Counted from the stretch's first letter, positions 35,301-43,585 are shown. The stretch: 64,000 nt of DNA from Deltaproteobacteria bacterium (GCA_016218765.1 JACRCZ010000141.1:1-64000), one strand, 5' to 3'. Translations and numbers: made by a program. Notes: generated by a model from the sequence alone, not told the origin.

Positions 35301-36155
35301 TGCGACGCGACGACCGACCCGCCGCACGCGCGCTGCGTGCGACGCACGTGCGCGCCGGCGGAGGCTCCGGACTTCCCCTGCGTGCAAAGCGGGTCGCCCG
35401 TGCGCGCCGGACCGGTCGACGACTGGTTCCGGCTGCTCGAGCACGGCATCGTCAAGACGGGTCTGGGCAACTCCGACAGCCACTCCATTACGTCCCTGGA
35501 AACCGGCTGCGCGCGGAACTTCGTGTACGTCGGCTCGGACGACCCGGCCGCGGTCGACATCCGCGACGTCGTGCGGGCGATCAAGGCCGGGCGGGTGGTC
35601 GCGTCCTACGGGCCGTTCGTCGAGCTCCTGGTCGACGGGCACCGCATCGGGGACACGGTCTCGCTGGGAGCGGGGGGCGGGTCCGTGCACGTCGAGGCGA
35701 GCGTGCAGTGGGCGACGTGGTTCGACGTCGACCGCGTGGAAATCTACCGCTCGGGCGAGCTGCTCCGGACGATCGAGCCGACCGCGTCGCAGCGGTCGCA
35801 GGGCCGCGCGGAGCTGTCCTTCGACGATGAGGTCCCGGGCGGACGCGACGCGTGGTACGTGGCGATCGCGATGGGTGCCGGTCCCGACGCGCGGTCGCTG
35901 GCGCCGGTCTACACGCCGAACCGCCACCCGTACCTCGGCTTCACCCAGGTCGTGGCGACGACGTTCGCGTCGATCGACGACCCGCTGATCCACGCCGTGC
36001 TGTCGATGCCGCTCCCCGTCCCGGAGGAGGTCGACATGCTGCCCTACGCCATCACGAACCCCGTGTTCGTGGACGCGGACGGGACGGCAGGCTTCCAGGG
36101 CCCGGCGGGCCAGGCGCCGGCGGTACGGTGGGCGCCGACGGAGGAGGAGCCGTAG
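32322..36155 (+). CDS. PHP-domain metal-dependent phosphoesterase lipoprotein with Cys-rich insertion
   Basis: Two starts are possible: ATG at 32322 (TGATG coupling to the porin stop, GGGAGG upstream, but the first 40 codons cross an inverted repeat) or ATG at 32454 (MALLLLVSC, lipobox but almost no n-region). The protein (1277 residues from 32322) has an N-terminal region with GVVRVAILRDGNSPG, a carboxypeptidase-regulatory-like segment (LAGHVHDRRTGRALPGAEVF), then a PHP/CehA-McbA-type catalytic domain: GDFHTHGENSYDAD, AATDHDVVTDLG, IVPHPRDGFFG and LGNSDSHS supply the metal ligands. About 100 Cys-rich residues are inserted between the third and fourth motif. It is expected to be surface-anchored; substrate unknown. 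Confidence 0.83.
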   Translation: MGVDSHESWVMSRPPGDRLRAAEWRTPSGAHDSRLSTHDSGLAAMALLLLVSCSTAETSTNARAYRMDSRVQGVGGPGAVADEGDFVLDNGVVRVAILRDGNSPGPGMFGGSLVDADRVRSDGTHRAGKGMDAFAELMPMVNLMVPGYRDDPAQRSHYTTLSVEVLADEGRFACPGGTCTCATSLAASTAAARAAGECPVEGGEPGCSAILACGKADRLVEALGMIETLGVRMNLSIETTYLLDPGADYVRIRTDVFIDNRWVDSATPYALGGVEDFIRDGLGVLDVLTGDELLPPTEPHVWRQGFLAGDFLLMGKKVRIFAAGHGFDFPDTFQRLFDEGKDILGTPQAADAVVGVGDGVSYAYGSEDGPTIVPIYTGEFTGAFTNGMRCANDDTACVAHETQPLRYERILAIGRGDVASALAAMYRLRGEATGTLAGHVHDRRTGRALPGAEVFVLRDPWASDATHEFPATAERLLELLVEELGNPGVVTELGADLADDAVPDGSFSGPVPPGSYFLVVRVEGRALSAPVRVRVAAGGRTDASLAAGPPGRVDVEVFDETGSRSPAKLTFVGPIAAGDPCGSGAAVAHLTAQSAARPLALGGGEIGDRIAAIDFTVDGAHSTELEPGRYDLWISRGFEYSVHRQCLDVPAYDAARVVGVVRRQVRTTGWVSGDFHTHGENSYDADMPYDLRVRSAIAEGVDVVAATDHDVVTDLGAQVEAMGLRHRIVTATGDEVTPIETGHIIGFPLRYDARAPQGGAIDWTRRDFCVEHPDAPDCNHDGEAGYVLPLRPGEVFAKLRELGQYGPQDTLVIVPHPRDGFFGLFDQFGLNHFDASWNSPGLIRGQHPLLRAAYFSWDFDALELLNSKRFEMIRTPTVSEISDFTHDLALLQEERRPEREIADLHRMYQGLVLARTAEEAAALRYGATAQCLRDEHCGAGEMCDLQRQACAPAGARCTGHGDCADGQACLFETSPSRCAAACTSDADCRLDSRCDATTDPPHARCVRRTCAPAEAPDFPCVQSGSPVRAGPVDDWFRLLEHGIVKTGLGNSDSHSITSLETGCARNFVYVGSDDPAAVDIRDVVRAIKAGRVVASYGPFVELLVDGHRIGDTVSLGAGGGSVHVEASVQWATWFDVDRVEIYRSGELLRTIEPTASQRSQGRAELSFDDEVPGGRDAWYVAIAMGAGPDARSLAPVYTPNRHPYLGFTQVVATTFASIDDPLIHAVLSMPLPVPEEVDMLPYAITNPVFVDADGTAGFQGPAGQAPAVRWAPTEEEP
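32326..32440. repeat. Family D repeat (GAGTCGACAGTCATGAG-type) with inverted arms
   Basis: Words GAGTC, CATGAGTC and CACGACTC recur. GAGTCGACAGTC (32326-32337) and GACTGTCGACTC (32422-32433) are perfect 12-nt inverted arms. A related block lies at 36211-36270. It covers the first codons of the PHP lipoprotein if 32322 is the start. Confidence 0.75.
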
Positions 36156-36162
36156 GGGGAGT

Positions 36163-36270
36163 CGGCTGGTAGCTGGTGGCTGGTGGCTGGTGGATCTGGG
36201 TCGCCAAGGGGGGAAGTCGAGAGTCGCGAGTCGACCATCGACAGTCGAGAGTCGTGAGTCATGAGCTGTG
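36163..36270. repeat. Two adjacent spacer repeats (CTGGTGG- and GAGTCG-types)
   Basis: GCTGGTAGCTGGTGGCTGG-TGG (36175-36193) is followed by GTCGAGAGTCGCGAGTCGAC and GTCGAGAGTCGTGAGTCATG (36217-36262). The second part is related to the 32326-32440 block. No gene is seen. Confidence 0.7.
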
Positions 36271-36289
36271 AGCGGTCGGTCGTGAGTGG

Positions 36290-37279
36290 ATGCTGAAGCG
36301 TCTGGCCGGACTGTCGCGGTTCTTCGTGCCGCTGTTGGCGGCGGTCGCGGCGCTGGAGCTGGTGCTGGCGCGGGGGATGTCCTTCGTGCAGCACGAGCGG
36401 GTGCGGGCGCGGCTGCCCCTGTCCGGGGACGAATGGTGGCAGCTCGGGGCCTACGTGACGACGTTCACGGGTCTCCTGGCGGTGGTGACGATCGCGGCGC
36501 TCGGCTTGCGTCTGGTGGTCTCGCGGTTGCCGCCGGCGGGGCGCGGCCTGGGACTGGGCTTCTCCGCGACGATCGCGGCGCTCGGCCTCACCGCCGTTTT
36601 CCTGCCGCCGGACGTCAAGGGAATCCTGACGATCCACCTGGCGGTGGTGCTGGGTGGGATGGCGCTGGGCATCGTGACGCTGGCGGCGGCGGGGCGGTGG
36701 GAGGTGAAGGTCGTCGCGGTGCTCCCACTGTTCCTGCCGCCGCTGGCGACGGCCGCGCTGGCGGTGCCGGGCCGGGAGCAGGCCGTGCTGCGAGCCGGGC
36801 TGGTGATCGCGACGGGGCTGGCGGCGGTGGGGGTCGTCGCGGCGGCGATACGCCGCGTGCGCCGCGCCGCCCGCGCGTCGCAGCTCATCGTCGTGGCGTA
36901 CTCGCTGGTGGTCGCGTGCCTGGCCGGGGGGGCGGCGCTGCTGCACCCGCGCCGGGTGGTGGAGTTCGTGCTGTTCTCCCACGGGCTGCTGCTGGGGTTC
37001 CGCGGGGCGCTGGCGTTCGTGACGCTCGCCGTGCTGGGACTGGCCTTCGCGTCGGCGGCGTTCGTGCTGCCGCAGCGCGATGCGGAGCCGATCGATGGGG
37101 ACGGCCGGCTCCTGGGCCTCGGGCTGCTCCTCTCGTTCCTGGCGGGCCCGACGCCGCTCAGCGCCACGCAGTCGCTCCTCCTGGCCGCGGGGAGCATGGC
37201 GCTGGTGGTGGGGGCGCGGGATCCCGCCCCGGCGGTGATGCCGTGGGAGCTCGGGGACGAGGACGGGGAGCAAGGCTGA
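36290..37279 (+). CDS. Polytopic membrane protein of unknown function
   Basis: A 329-residue Ala/Leu/Val-rich protein with about eight to nine hydrophobic helices (for example FFVPLLAAVAALELVLA, LGLGFSATIAALGLTAVFL, ALAFVTLAVLGLAFASAAFVL) and positively charged loops. The family was not recognised. The C-terminus is acidic (GDEDGEQG) and likely cytoplasmic. The ATG lies downstream of repeat-rich spacer with no clear ribosome-binding site. Convergent with the DUF6600-like gene across a strong hairpin. Confidence 0.7.
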   Translation: MLKRLAGLSRFFVPLLAAVAALELVLARGMSFVQHERVRARLPLSGDEWWQLGAYVTTFTGLLAVVTIAALGLRLVVSRLPPAGRGLGLGFSATIAALGLTAVFLPPDVKGILTIHLAVVLGGMALGIVTLAAAGRWEVKVVAVLPLFLPPLATAALAVPGREQAVLRAGLVIATGLAAVGVVAAAIRRVRRAARASQLIVVAYSLVVACLAGGAALLHPRRVVEFVLFSHGLLLGFRGALAFVTLAVLGLAFASAAFVLPQRDAEPIDGDGRLLGLGLLLSFLAGPTPLSATQSLLLAAGSMALVVGARDPAPAVMPWELGDEDGEQG

Positions 37280-37298
37280 CGGCGGAGACTCCGGTAGC

Positions 37299-37322
37299 GG
37301 GGACCGCGCGGCGGCGGTCCCC
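37299..37322. terminator. Bidirectional hairpin between convergent genes
   Basis: GGGGACCGC and GCGGTCCCC form a perfect 9-bp stem with a 6-nt loop (GCGGCG), extended by an outer GGCGGA/TCCGCC pair. Position between two convergent stops supports termination from both sides. Confidence 0.65.
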
Positions 37323-37347
37323 GTCCGCCGTGCCGGGCGGCTGTCGC

Positions 37348-38016
37348 CTACGCCCCCTGCGCCCACTCCGGCAGCACGGGGTGCTTACACGCCAGCGGCT
37401 CCCGGCCCCACTGCGGCCCCGGCTTCGTCTCCACCATCGCCGTCATGATCGCCTCCTGCTCCAGCACGTGACGCGCGAGATCGATGCTCGACAGCTCCTC
37501 GCGGGGCACGAAGACCCAGCGCGGCGACACGCGGCATGCCAGCTCCGCCGGGGGACTCGGCGACCATCCGACGAACTCCTCGCCGCCCCGCCAATCGACC
37601 CACGCGGAGCTCCAATCGTCGCCCGGCGACCAGACCCAGCCGAAATTGTCGTCCACGAACCAGCGGCCGTAGTGGAAGACTACTCGACCGAACGGCCAGA
37701 TCGAACCGAACTGCCGGCCCAGCGGCGTTTCGGTCCACCATCCGCCCGACAGGTACGGCACGAAGTCCGGACCCACGAGCGACTCCTTGGGCCGCCAGAC
37801 GCGGCCTGCCGCCGTGCCATCGATCCAGTAGCCGTACGGGTTCACGACATCCGCAAGCTCGCGCAGCGTCACGGCCTGGTCCCCGTCCGGCGGCGCCTGG
37901 ACCTCGTTGGCGGGCTCGTCAGCCGCCGTCGCACGGGATCCCAGCAGCAGGACCGCCGCGAGTGCCGGCGCCATCCAAGCCTGTCGTCGATCTCGCCACC
38001 ATCGTTCTACTCTCAT
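37348..38016 (-). CDS. DUF6600-like secreted protein
   Basis: The start MRVERWWRDR is preceded by AAGGAGG; the tracked ORF extends too far upstream. The 222-residue protein has a signal peptide (APALAAVLLLGSRATA) and a Trp/Gly/Tyr-rich core: NPYGYWIDGTAAGRVWRPKE, HYGRWFVDDNFGWVWSPGDD and WSSAWVDWRGGEEFVGWSP. This arrangement of GxWxxxxGxVWxP and WVDWR repeats resembles DUF6600 proteins (PF20245), known from many myxobacteria and other proteobacteria with no established function. It is probably periplasmic. The gene is monocistronic in view. Confidence 0.78.
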   Translation of the reverse strand: MRVERWWRDRRQAWMAPALAAVLLLGSRATAADEPANEVQAPPDGDQAVTLRELADVVNPYGYWIDGTAAGRVWRPKESLVGPDFVPYLSGGWWTETPLGRQFGSIWPFGRVVFHYGRWFVDDNFGWVWSPGDDWSSAWVDWRGGEEFVGWSPSPPAELACRVSPRWVFVPREELSSIDLARHVLEQEAIMTAMVETKPGPQWGREPLACKHPVLPEWAQGA

Positions 38017-38166
38017 GGTGGTTCCTCCTTGGACGCCCTTGGTTGCCTTCGCGACGAATCGACGGCCGGGAAGGACGTCCGGGTTCCCAACCATCTGTCG
38101 TACCCCGTCCAGCCTAACGACCGATCGGCCGCCGTCATTCCCGAAAGTCGATCTTTCCGTTTTTCC

Positions 38167-38180
38167 CCGCGATTTCGCGG
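38167..38180. promoter_or_regulatory. Short inverted repeat in a divergent promoter region
   Basis: CCGCGA-TT-TCGCGG lies 75 bp upstream of the plus-strand lipoprotein gene and 151 bp upstream of the DUF6600-like gene. It may be an operator; the evidence is only symmetry and position. Confidence 0.3.
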
Positions 38181-38254
38181 ACCGGGACGCCTGTTTTCGA
38201 GGTGCGGTTGCGCCCGTCGCCCCGCCGGCGTACCGTACCCGTCGGAGGCTCACC

Positions 38255-39862
38255 ATGCGACGGGCGACGGTTCCGGCGGTTGCGGCGACGGTCCTGGCGT
38301 GCCTTTCGTGCGGCGGAAGCTCGGCCGGGTCCGGGAATGCACAGGATGATGCGGGTACCGGTGGCGACATCGTGATCGAGGACGCCGCTGCGGACGAGGC
38401 GCCCGACAACGTGGACGCGGAGGTCGGCGGGGAGGTGGGGGATGGCGCGGAGGACGGAAGCGGCGGCGATGCATGGCCGGAGTTCCTGGGCGACGGCGCG
38501 GTCCTCGACGCCGCCGGTTGGGAGGCGTCCGAATACGTCGTCCTCCCGCCCGGCAGCGGCTGCGGTGACGGCGTCCTCGACCCCGGCGAGCAGTGCGACG
38601 ACTGGAACCGCCTGGACGGCGACGGCTGCGACTGGCTCTGCCGGCTCGGCGACGGCGAGCCGCCCCCCGCGCCCGACCCCGACGCGAGCGACTACGTCCC
38701 GTCGGGCGAGCTGGTGACCGTCTCCGCCAGTCCAGGGCCGGCGGGAATGGAGCGGCTGCCGCTGGCCTGGACCGGCTCCGAGTTCGCCACGGCGTGGTTC
38801 CAGCGGCCCGAGCGCGACGGCGACATCGGCTTCCTCCGCTTCCGGCGCTTCGACTCCGCGGGTCGCCCGATCGATGCCGAATGGCGCCTGCCTTCGGTCG
38901 GAGACTACGGGGGGCTGGAAGTCGTGTGGACCGGGACCGGATTCGGCCTCTTCTTTGTCGATGGCCTGACCGGCCTGTGGTACCTCCGGCTGGACGCCGC
39001 CGGCAAGCCGATCGGCGGTCCGGTCCTGATCGAGGGGGACGTGCGGGCCCGCGCGCCCGCCGCCGACCTCGCCCCGGACGGCACTTTCGTCGTCGCCTGG
39101 ATGCACGACTCCGGCTCCGGGGACGGGTGGTCAACCTGCACACCGGACGGCAGCCCCGACCTCACCCGCGTGCGCCGGGTGACCATCGCTGGCGCCACGC
39201 CGGGACCGGTGTTCACCGTCGACGAGACCGGCCAGGGTTTCCCCGATATCGCCGCGGGAGAGGATGGGTTCGGCATGGCGGTATCGGTCCAGGTCGGGCA
39301 TGAGGAGGGCTTCTGTTCCTTCCGCTTCCTGCGCCTGGACGACACGCTCGAGCACGCCGCCGGCTCCGGTGTCCTTGGCGGCTACGTCTGGGGCGACGTG
39401 AAGTGGATCGCGGCCGATTCGCGGTACGTCACCGCCTGGGCGGGGGAAGCCGACGAGTCCATCGGGATGGAGAGCGAGCTTCGCGTCGCGTTCTTCGAGC
39501 CCGATGGAACGCTTGCGGGCCCGCCGATCCGCAACTCGGAAGGCTGGCCGGGTTGGCTGACCCATCGGCCTGTCCGAGTGGGGGCGGGCGACGGCGGCCT
39601 CGCGCTCGTCACCGCCTTCTCGGGGTACTCGGACGAACGGCTGTCCTTCCTGCGCACCGACCGCAACGGCGTCGCCATCTCGCCCCTGCGCGACCTCATC
39701 GAGGCCGATCCCGACGGACGACCCGCGCACTTCGGCTCGTACAACACGGTGTGGACCGACGGCGGGTTCGCCGTGCTCTTCGTGGGTGCCTGGCCCGGTT
39801 CGGGAGTGCCCCCGGGAGGAGGGGATTGGCTCTACCTGCAGCACTTCGTGCGCGCGGAGTAG
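38255..39862 (+). CDS. DUF4215-type lipoprotein with propeller-like repeats
   Basis: ATG at 38255 follows GGAGG. The 535-residue lipoprotein has lipobox CLSC, an acidic Asp/Glu/Ala/Gly linker, one DUF4215 module (CGDGVLDPGEQCDDWNRLDGDGCDWLC, quoted in parts: GEQCDDW and GDGCDW) and a C-terminal beta-propeller-like region of about 380 residues in repeats of the type 'LAWTGSEFATAW' and 'VVWTGTGFGLFF'. The propeller probably binds a ligand or partner on the cell surface. It is 15 bp from the next lipoprotein, probably in one operon. Family function unknown. Confidence 0.83.
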   Translation: MRRATVPAVAATVLACLSCGGSSAGSGNAQDDAGTGGDIVIEDAAADEAPDNVDAEVGGEVGDGAEDGSGGDAWPEFLGDGAVLDAAGWEASEYVVLPPGSGCGDGVLDPGEQCDDWNRLDGDGCDWLCRLGDGEPPPAPDPDASDYVPSGELVTVSASPGPAGMERLPLAWTGSEFATAWFQRPERDGDIGFLRFRRFDSAGRPIDAEWRLPSVGDYGGLEVVWTGTGFGLFFVDGLTGLWYLRLDAAGKPIGGPVLIEGDVRARAPAADLAPDGTFVVAWMHDSGSGDGWSTCTPDGSPDLTRVRRVTIAGATPGPVFTVDETGQGFPDIAAGEDGFGMAVSVQVGHEEGFCSFRFLRLDDTLEHAAGSGVLGGYVWGDVKWIAADSRYVTAWAGEADESIGMESELRVAFFEPDGTLAGPPIRNSEGWPGWLTHRPVRVGAGDGGLALVTAFSGYSDERLSFLRTDRNGVAISPLRDLIEADPDGRPAHFGSYNTVWTDGGFAVLFVGAWPGSGVPPGGGDWLYLQHFVRAE

Positions 39863-39877
39863 TAGCCGGTTTTCGCG

Positions 39878-41335
39878 ATGGACGCGGAGCCTCGAGATTC
39901 CCTGCCGCACGGTCCGGCACGCTCGCCGAGCCGTTCGGTGCTCGCTCGCCTGACCCCGCTGGCCGCCCTGCTCGCGCTTTCCGCCACGGCCTGCCCGGAC
40001 GGACGCGAGACGGGCGGAGACGGGGACGCAGCCGCGGACGCAGATGCAGGCGGAGATGCGGACGCCGGAGCCGATGCGGAAGCAAGCGGCGACGGGGACG
40101 GAGACGGGGAGGTCACGTTCACGCTCGACCCCATCGTGCGCCTGAGCGACTCGCCGACAGACTCGCAGACGTACCTGAACACGGCCAAGTGCATCGCCGT
40201 CGATGGGGCCGGCACGGTCCACGTCGTCTGGCTGGAGGTGCTCGGGGACGGTTCGGGGAGCGGGCACACGGCCCAGGGGCAGCTCGTCCACGCGCGCTCG
40301 ACCGACGGCGGCTCGACCTTCGCTCCGCCGGTGCCGCTCACGGTCGCCGTCGCCGAGGTCGGCGTGCCCAAGATCGCGGCGGCGGGAACCTCGCTCTTCG
40401 TGACGTGGCACCAGTCCGATGGCTGGCGCGTGCAGGTCATGTTGACGCGCTCGGACGACGGCGGCGGCACCTGGACGGCGCCCGTTTCGCTGGGCCAGGG
40501 CACGTTCCCGTCGATCGATGCGTGGTCGAGCGGCGCGGGCGACACGGCGGTGCACGTCGCGTGGTCGGACAGCCAGAATGTCGAGAACCACTGCGAGGTC
40601 TACCTGGCGAATTCCGTGGACGGCGGCCGCACGTTCGCGGCCCCGGTGATGGTCTCGACCCCGGACGGCCTCTCGTCCTGGACCGCAAGCGTCGCCTCGT
40701 GGGGCTCGACGACGCACGTGGCGTGGACCGACGAGCGCTTCAACCTCGATGCCGAGGGACGGCCCTACGACTGCATCGTCGTGGGCGGCGGCGTGACCTG
40801 TCATGAGGAGGTGTTCTACCGGCGCTCCACGGACGGGGGCGCGACCTTCACCGGGCCGGAGGTCCGACTCACGGACGATCCGCCGGGCTCGCCGGAGTGG
40901 TCGTGGGCGCCGAGCATCGTGGCGTGGCACGACGACGTGCACATCGCCTACTTCGACCACCGCAGCGGCTCGTTCCAGCTCTACCACCGCCGGTCGCGGG
41001 ATGCGGGCGCGACGTGGGGAGCCGAGCAGGACCTGACCGGGGACCTGGTGCCGCAACCGGTCCACTGGTGGCGTCCCTCGCTGGCGGTTCTTGCCGAGCA
41101 GCTCCAGCTCACGTTCTGGGAAGTGGACCTGGACGGAGGGTCATCGGTCTGGACGATGCGGTCCTTGGACGGGGGCGCGACGTGGTCGTCCCCGCTGCTG
41201 CTCTCTTCGGGGCCGACCGCGCTGCAGCCCGCGGTGGCGCTGTCGCCCTCCGGGACGGCGCATTTCGCGTGGTACGACGACATGGACGGCAATGACGAGA
41301 TGTTCTACCGGCGGCTCGCGGCCGGGCGTCCGTGA
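39878..41335 (+). CDS. Asp-box (BNR) repeat lipoprotein, sialidase-fold-like
   Basis: A 485-residue lipoprotein: signal peptide with lipobox SATAC, Asp/Ala/Gly-rich linker (about residues 45-85), then a six-bladed propeller with Asp boxes: RSTDGGSTF, RSDDGGGTW, NSVDGGRTF, RSTDGGATF, RSRDAGATW and RSLDGGATW. This matches the BNR/Asp-box sialidase-type fold. Without visible catalytic Arg triad and Tyr it may be a non-enzymatic binding protein. The gene is 15 bp downstream of a second propeller lipoprotein and likely in one operon with it. Confidence 0.85.
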   Translation: MDAEPRDSLPHGPARSPSRSVLARLTPLAALLALSATACPDGRETGGDGDAAADADAGGDADAGADAEASGDGDGDGEVTFTLDPIVRLSDSPTDSQTYLNTAKCIAVDGAGTVHVVWLEVLGDGSGSGHTAQGQLVHARSTDGGSTFAPPVPLTVAVAEVGVPKIAAAGTSLFVTWHQSDGWRVQVMLTRSDDGGGTWTAPVSLGQGTFPSIDAWSSGAGDTAVHVAWSDSQNVENHCEVYLANSVDGGRTFAAPVMVSTPDGLSSWTASVASWGSTTHVAWTDERFNLDAEGRPYDCIVVGGGVTCHEEVFYRRSTDGGATFTGPEVRLTDDPPGSPEWSWAPSIVAWHDDVHIAYFDHRSGSFQLYHRRSRDAGATWGAEQDLTGDLVPQPVHWWRPSLAVLAEQLQLTFWEVDLDGGSSVWTMRSLDGGATWSSPLLLSSGPTALQPAVALSPSGTAHFAWYDDMDGNDEMFYRRLAAGRP

Positions 41336-41400
41336 GGGCGCCGCGCCTGGAGTCGCGCGGTGCGATCGGGTAAGGTCGGCGGTGAGGCGGGAGGACGAGC

Positions 41401-42498
41401 ATGACGAGAGGGAGGATCAAGATCGCCGTGAACACGGGTGGGGGGGACGCGCCGGGGCTGAACGCCGTGATCTACGCGGTGACGCTGGCGGCGGACCTGC
41501 GGGGCTGGGACGTCTACGGCCTGCGCATGGGGTACCTCGGGCTGCTGGACACGGACGAGATCGTGCACCTGACGCCGGACAAGGTGCAGGGCATCGTGGC
41601 CCTGGGGGGCACGATCCTCGGGACGACGAACAAGGGCAATCCGTTCGAGATGCCGGTGCGCAACGCGGTCGGAGACGTCGAGGTGCGCGATGTCTCGGAC
41701 CGGGTGGTGGAGAACTTCAAGCGCCTGGGGCTGGACGTACTGGTCGCGATCGGCGGGGACGGCAGCCTGGCCATCGCGCACAAGTTCTCCCAGAAGGGCA
41801 TGCCGGTGGTCTGCGTGCCCAAGACGATCGATAACGACCTGGCGGCGACCGTGATCACGTTCGGGTTCGACACGGCGGTGTCCACCGCGACCGACGCGAT
41901 CGACAAGCTGCACTCGACGGCGTCGGCGCACGAACGGGTCCTGGTGGTCGAGGTGATGGGGCGCTACGCGGGGTGGATCGCGCTCAACGCGGGCGTCTCC
42001 GGGTCCGCGGACGCCATCCTGATCCCCGAGATTCCGTTCGACATCGACGCGGTCAGCCGGCGGATCGGGGACAACGAGCTGCGGGGCAAGCACTACGGCA
42101 TCGTGGTCGTGGCCGAAGGCGCGGTGCCGAAGGGGGGCGGGCGGATCCACAAGGGCGGCGGGGAGGAGGGACGGCAGGAGGTCGTGCTGGGCGGGGTCGG
42201 AGAATATGTGGCGAAGGCGATTGCCGAGCGGACGGGGAAGGACACGCGGGCGATCGTGCTGGGCCACCTGCAGCGCGGCGGCTCGCCGACGACCTTCGAC
42301 CGGCTGCTGGCGCTGCGCTTCGGCGCCGCGGCCGTGCGGATGATCGCCGAGGGGAAGCGGAACGTGATGGTGGCGCACCGGCCGCCGGGGATGGTGGCGG
42401 TGCCGATCGAGGACGCGATCGGGAAGATGAAGTGCGTGCCGCTGGACAGCGACTCCATTCTCACCGCCCGCGAGACGGGCGTGTGCCTGGGGGATTGA
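41401..42498 (+). CDS. pfkA: 6-phosphofructokinase (phosphofructokinase group III-type)
   Basis: Phosphorylates fructose 6-phosphate in glycolysis. The 365-residue protein has NTGGGDAPGLNA (ATP-binding loop), AIGGDGSLAIA (about 118-122) and PKTIDNDL (about 140-147), MGRYAGW and LGHLQRGGSP. The residue after GGD is Gly, as in ATP-dependent enzymes, but Lys replaces the Gly that classical bacterial ATP-PFKs have before TIDND. This Gly/Lys combination is known for some ATP- or mixed-donor (group III) PFKs, so phosphoryl donor needs experiment. The aminopeptidase gene starts 2 bp after the stop: likely cotranslated. Confidence 0.93.
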   Translation: MTRGRIKIAVNTGGGDAPGLNAVIYAVTLAADLRGWDVYGLRMGYLGLLDTDEIVHLTPDKVQGIVALGGTILGTTNKGNPFEMPVRNAVGDVEVRDVSDRVVENFKRLGLDVLVAIGGDGSLAIAHKFSQKGMPVVCVPKTIDNDLAATVITFGFDTAVSTATDAIDKLHSTASAHERVLVVEVMGRYAGWIALNAGVSGSADAILIPEIPFDIDAVSRRIGDNELRGKHYGIVVVAEGAVPKGGGRIHKGGGEEGRQEVVLGGVGEYVAKAIAERTGKDTRAIVLGHLQRGGSPTTFDRLLALRFGAAAVRMIAEGKRNVMVAHRPPGMVAVPIEDAIGKMKCVPLDSDSILTARETGVCLGD

Positions 42499-42500
42499 CC

Positions 42501-43505
42501 ATGAGCATCGAAAAAGCCGTCGAGAACATGATCCTGTGCGCGGGGCTGAAGAAGACGGACCGTGTCATCGTCGTGAGCGACGATTCGATCGTGCGGGCGG
42601 CCGAGGAGCTGCAGCGACGCGGCTCGGCAGTCGCGGCCAAGAGCGTGCTCTTCAACCTGGACCGTTTCGGCGCACGCCCGCTGCCGGCGCTCCCGGCCGA
42701 GATCAAGACCGCGCTGGACGACTGCGACGTGCTGTTCGTGCTGGTGCGGGCGGCGGCGGACGAGAAGGTGAACGAGCTCAAGACGGTGCGGCGACCGCTG
42801 GCGCTGCACAACGACCACATCAAGCACATCAACATGCCGGGCCTGACCTACGACGTCCTGGAGAGCGCGATGCAGGACGACCCGCGTGACATGTGGGCCT
42901 TCACGCAGCGGGTCTTCGACGCGGTGCAGGGCGCGAAGGAGATCGTGGTGCGGGGAAAGAACGGGACGGACGCGCGGTTCCGTTTCGCGCCGGACATCCG
43001 CTGGGTGAACTCGGGCGGCGACTACCGCACGAGGTTCCAGGCCAAGGGCAGCAACAACCTGCCGGGGGCCGAGGTGTACACGGCGCCGGCGGAGGCCGAC
43101 GGCGTGTTCGTGGTGGACGGCGTCCTGGGCGACCACCTGGCGCACCGCTACGGCGTGATCACCACGACGCCCGTGACGCTGGAGCTCAAAGGCGGGCGGA
43201 TCGTGAAGGTGACCGCGGCGCGTCCGGAGATGCAGAAGGACGTCGAGGAGTACATCCGCACCGACGAGAACGCGAACCGCATCGGCGAGTTCGCGATCGG
43301 GACCAACCGGTCGCTCAAGAAGCTCCTGGGCAACATGCTGCACGACGAGAAGTACCCCTCGGTGCACATCGCCGCCGGCAGCCCCTACCCGCACGTGACG
43401 GGCGCGAACTGGGAATCGGACGCGCACATGGACTTCATCACCCTGGAGCCGACGATCGATGTGGACGGGCGGCGGGTGATGGAGGCGGGGAAGCACCTGT
43501 TGTAG
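42501..43505 (+). CDS. Aminopeptidase, M29-type
   Basis: A 334-residue metallo-aminopeptidase of the thermophilic aminopeptidase (M29) family, with the conserved NLPGAEVYTAP and VFVVDGVLG stretches, ENANRIGEFAIGTNRSL, and the C-terminal metal block GNMLHDEKYPSVHIAAGSPY followed by SDAHMDFI. These supply the acidic and His ligands of a two-metal site. It should hydrolyse N-terminal residues from peptides in the cytoplasm. ATG at 42501 begins 2 bp after the pfk stop, so the two genes form an operon; the functional link is unclear. Confidence 0.88.
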   Translation: MSIEKAVENMILCAGLKKTDRVIVVSDDSIVRAAEELQRRGSAVAAKSVLFNLDRFGARPLPALPAEIKTALDDCDVLFVLVRAAADEKVNELKTVRRPLALHNDHIKHINMPGLTYDVLESAMQDDPRDMWAFTQRVFDAVQGAKEIVVRGKNGTDARFRFAPDIRWVNSGGDYRTRFQAKGSNNLPGAEVYTAPAEADGVFVVDGVLGDHLAHRYGVITTTPVTLELKGGRIVKVTAARPEMQKDVEEYIRTDENANRIGEFAIGTNRSLKKLLGNMLHDEKYPSVHIAAGSPYPHVTGANWESDAHMDFITLEPTIDVDGRRVMEAGKHLL

Positions 43506-43527
43506 GCGGCGCGGCATCGGCCGGTCC

Positions 43528-43575
43528 GGCAAGGAACAGGCAACAGGGGACCGGCAACCGGCAACCGGCGACGAG
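43528..43575. repeat. Spacer repeat (GGCAACCGG-type)
   Basis: AACAGGCAACAGGGGACCGG and CAACCGGCAACCGGCGACG form a short-period repeat in the convergent spacer, with AGCTACCAGCC next to it recalling the CTGGTAGCT word near 36175. Confidence 0.65.
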
Positions 43576-43585
43576 CTACCAGCCG

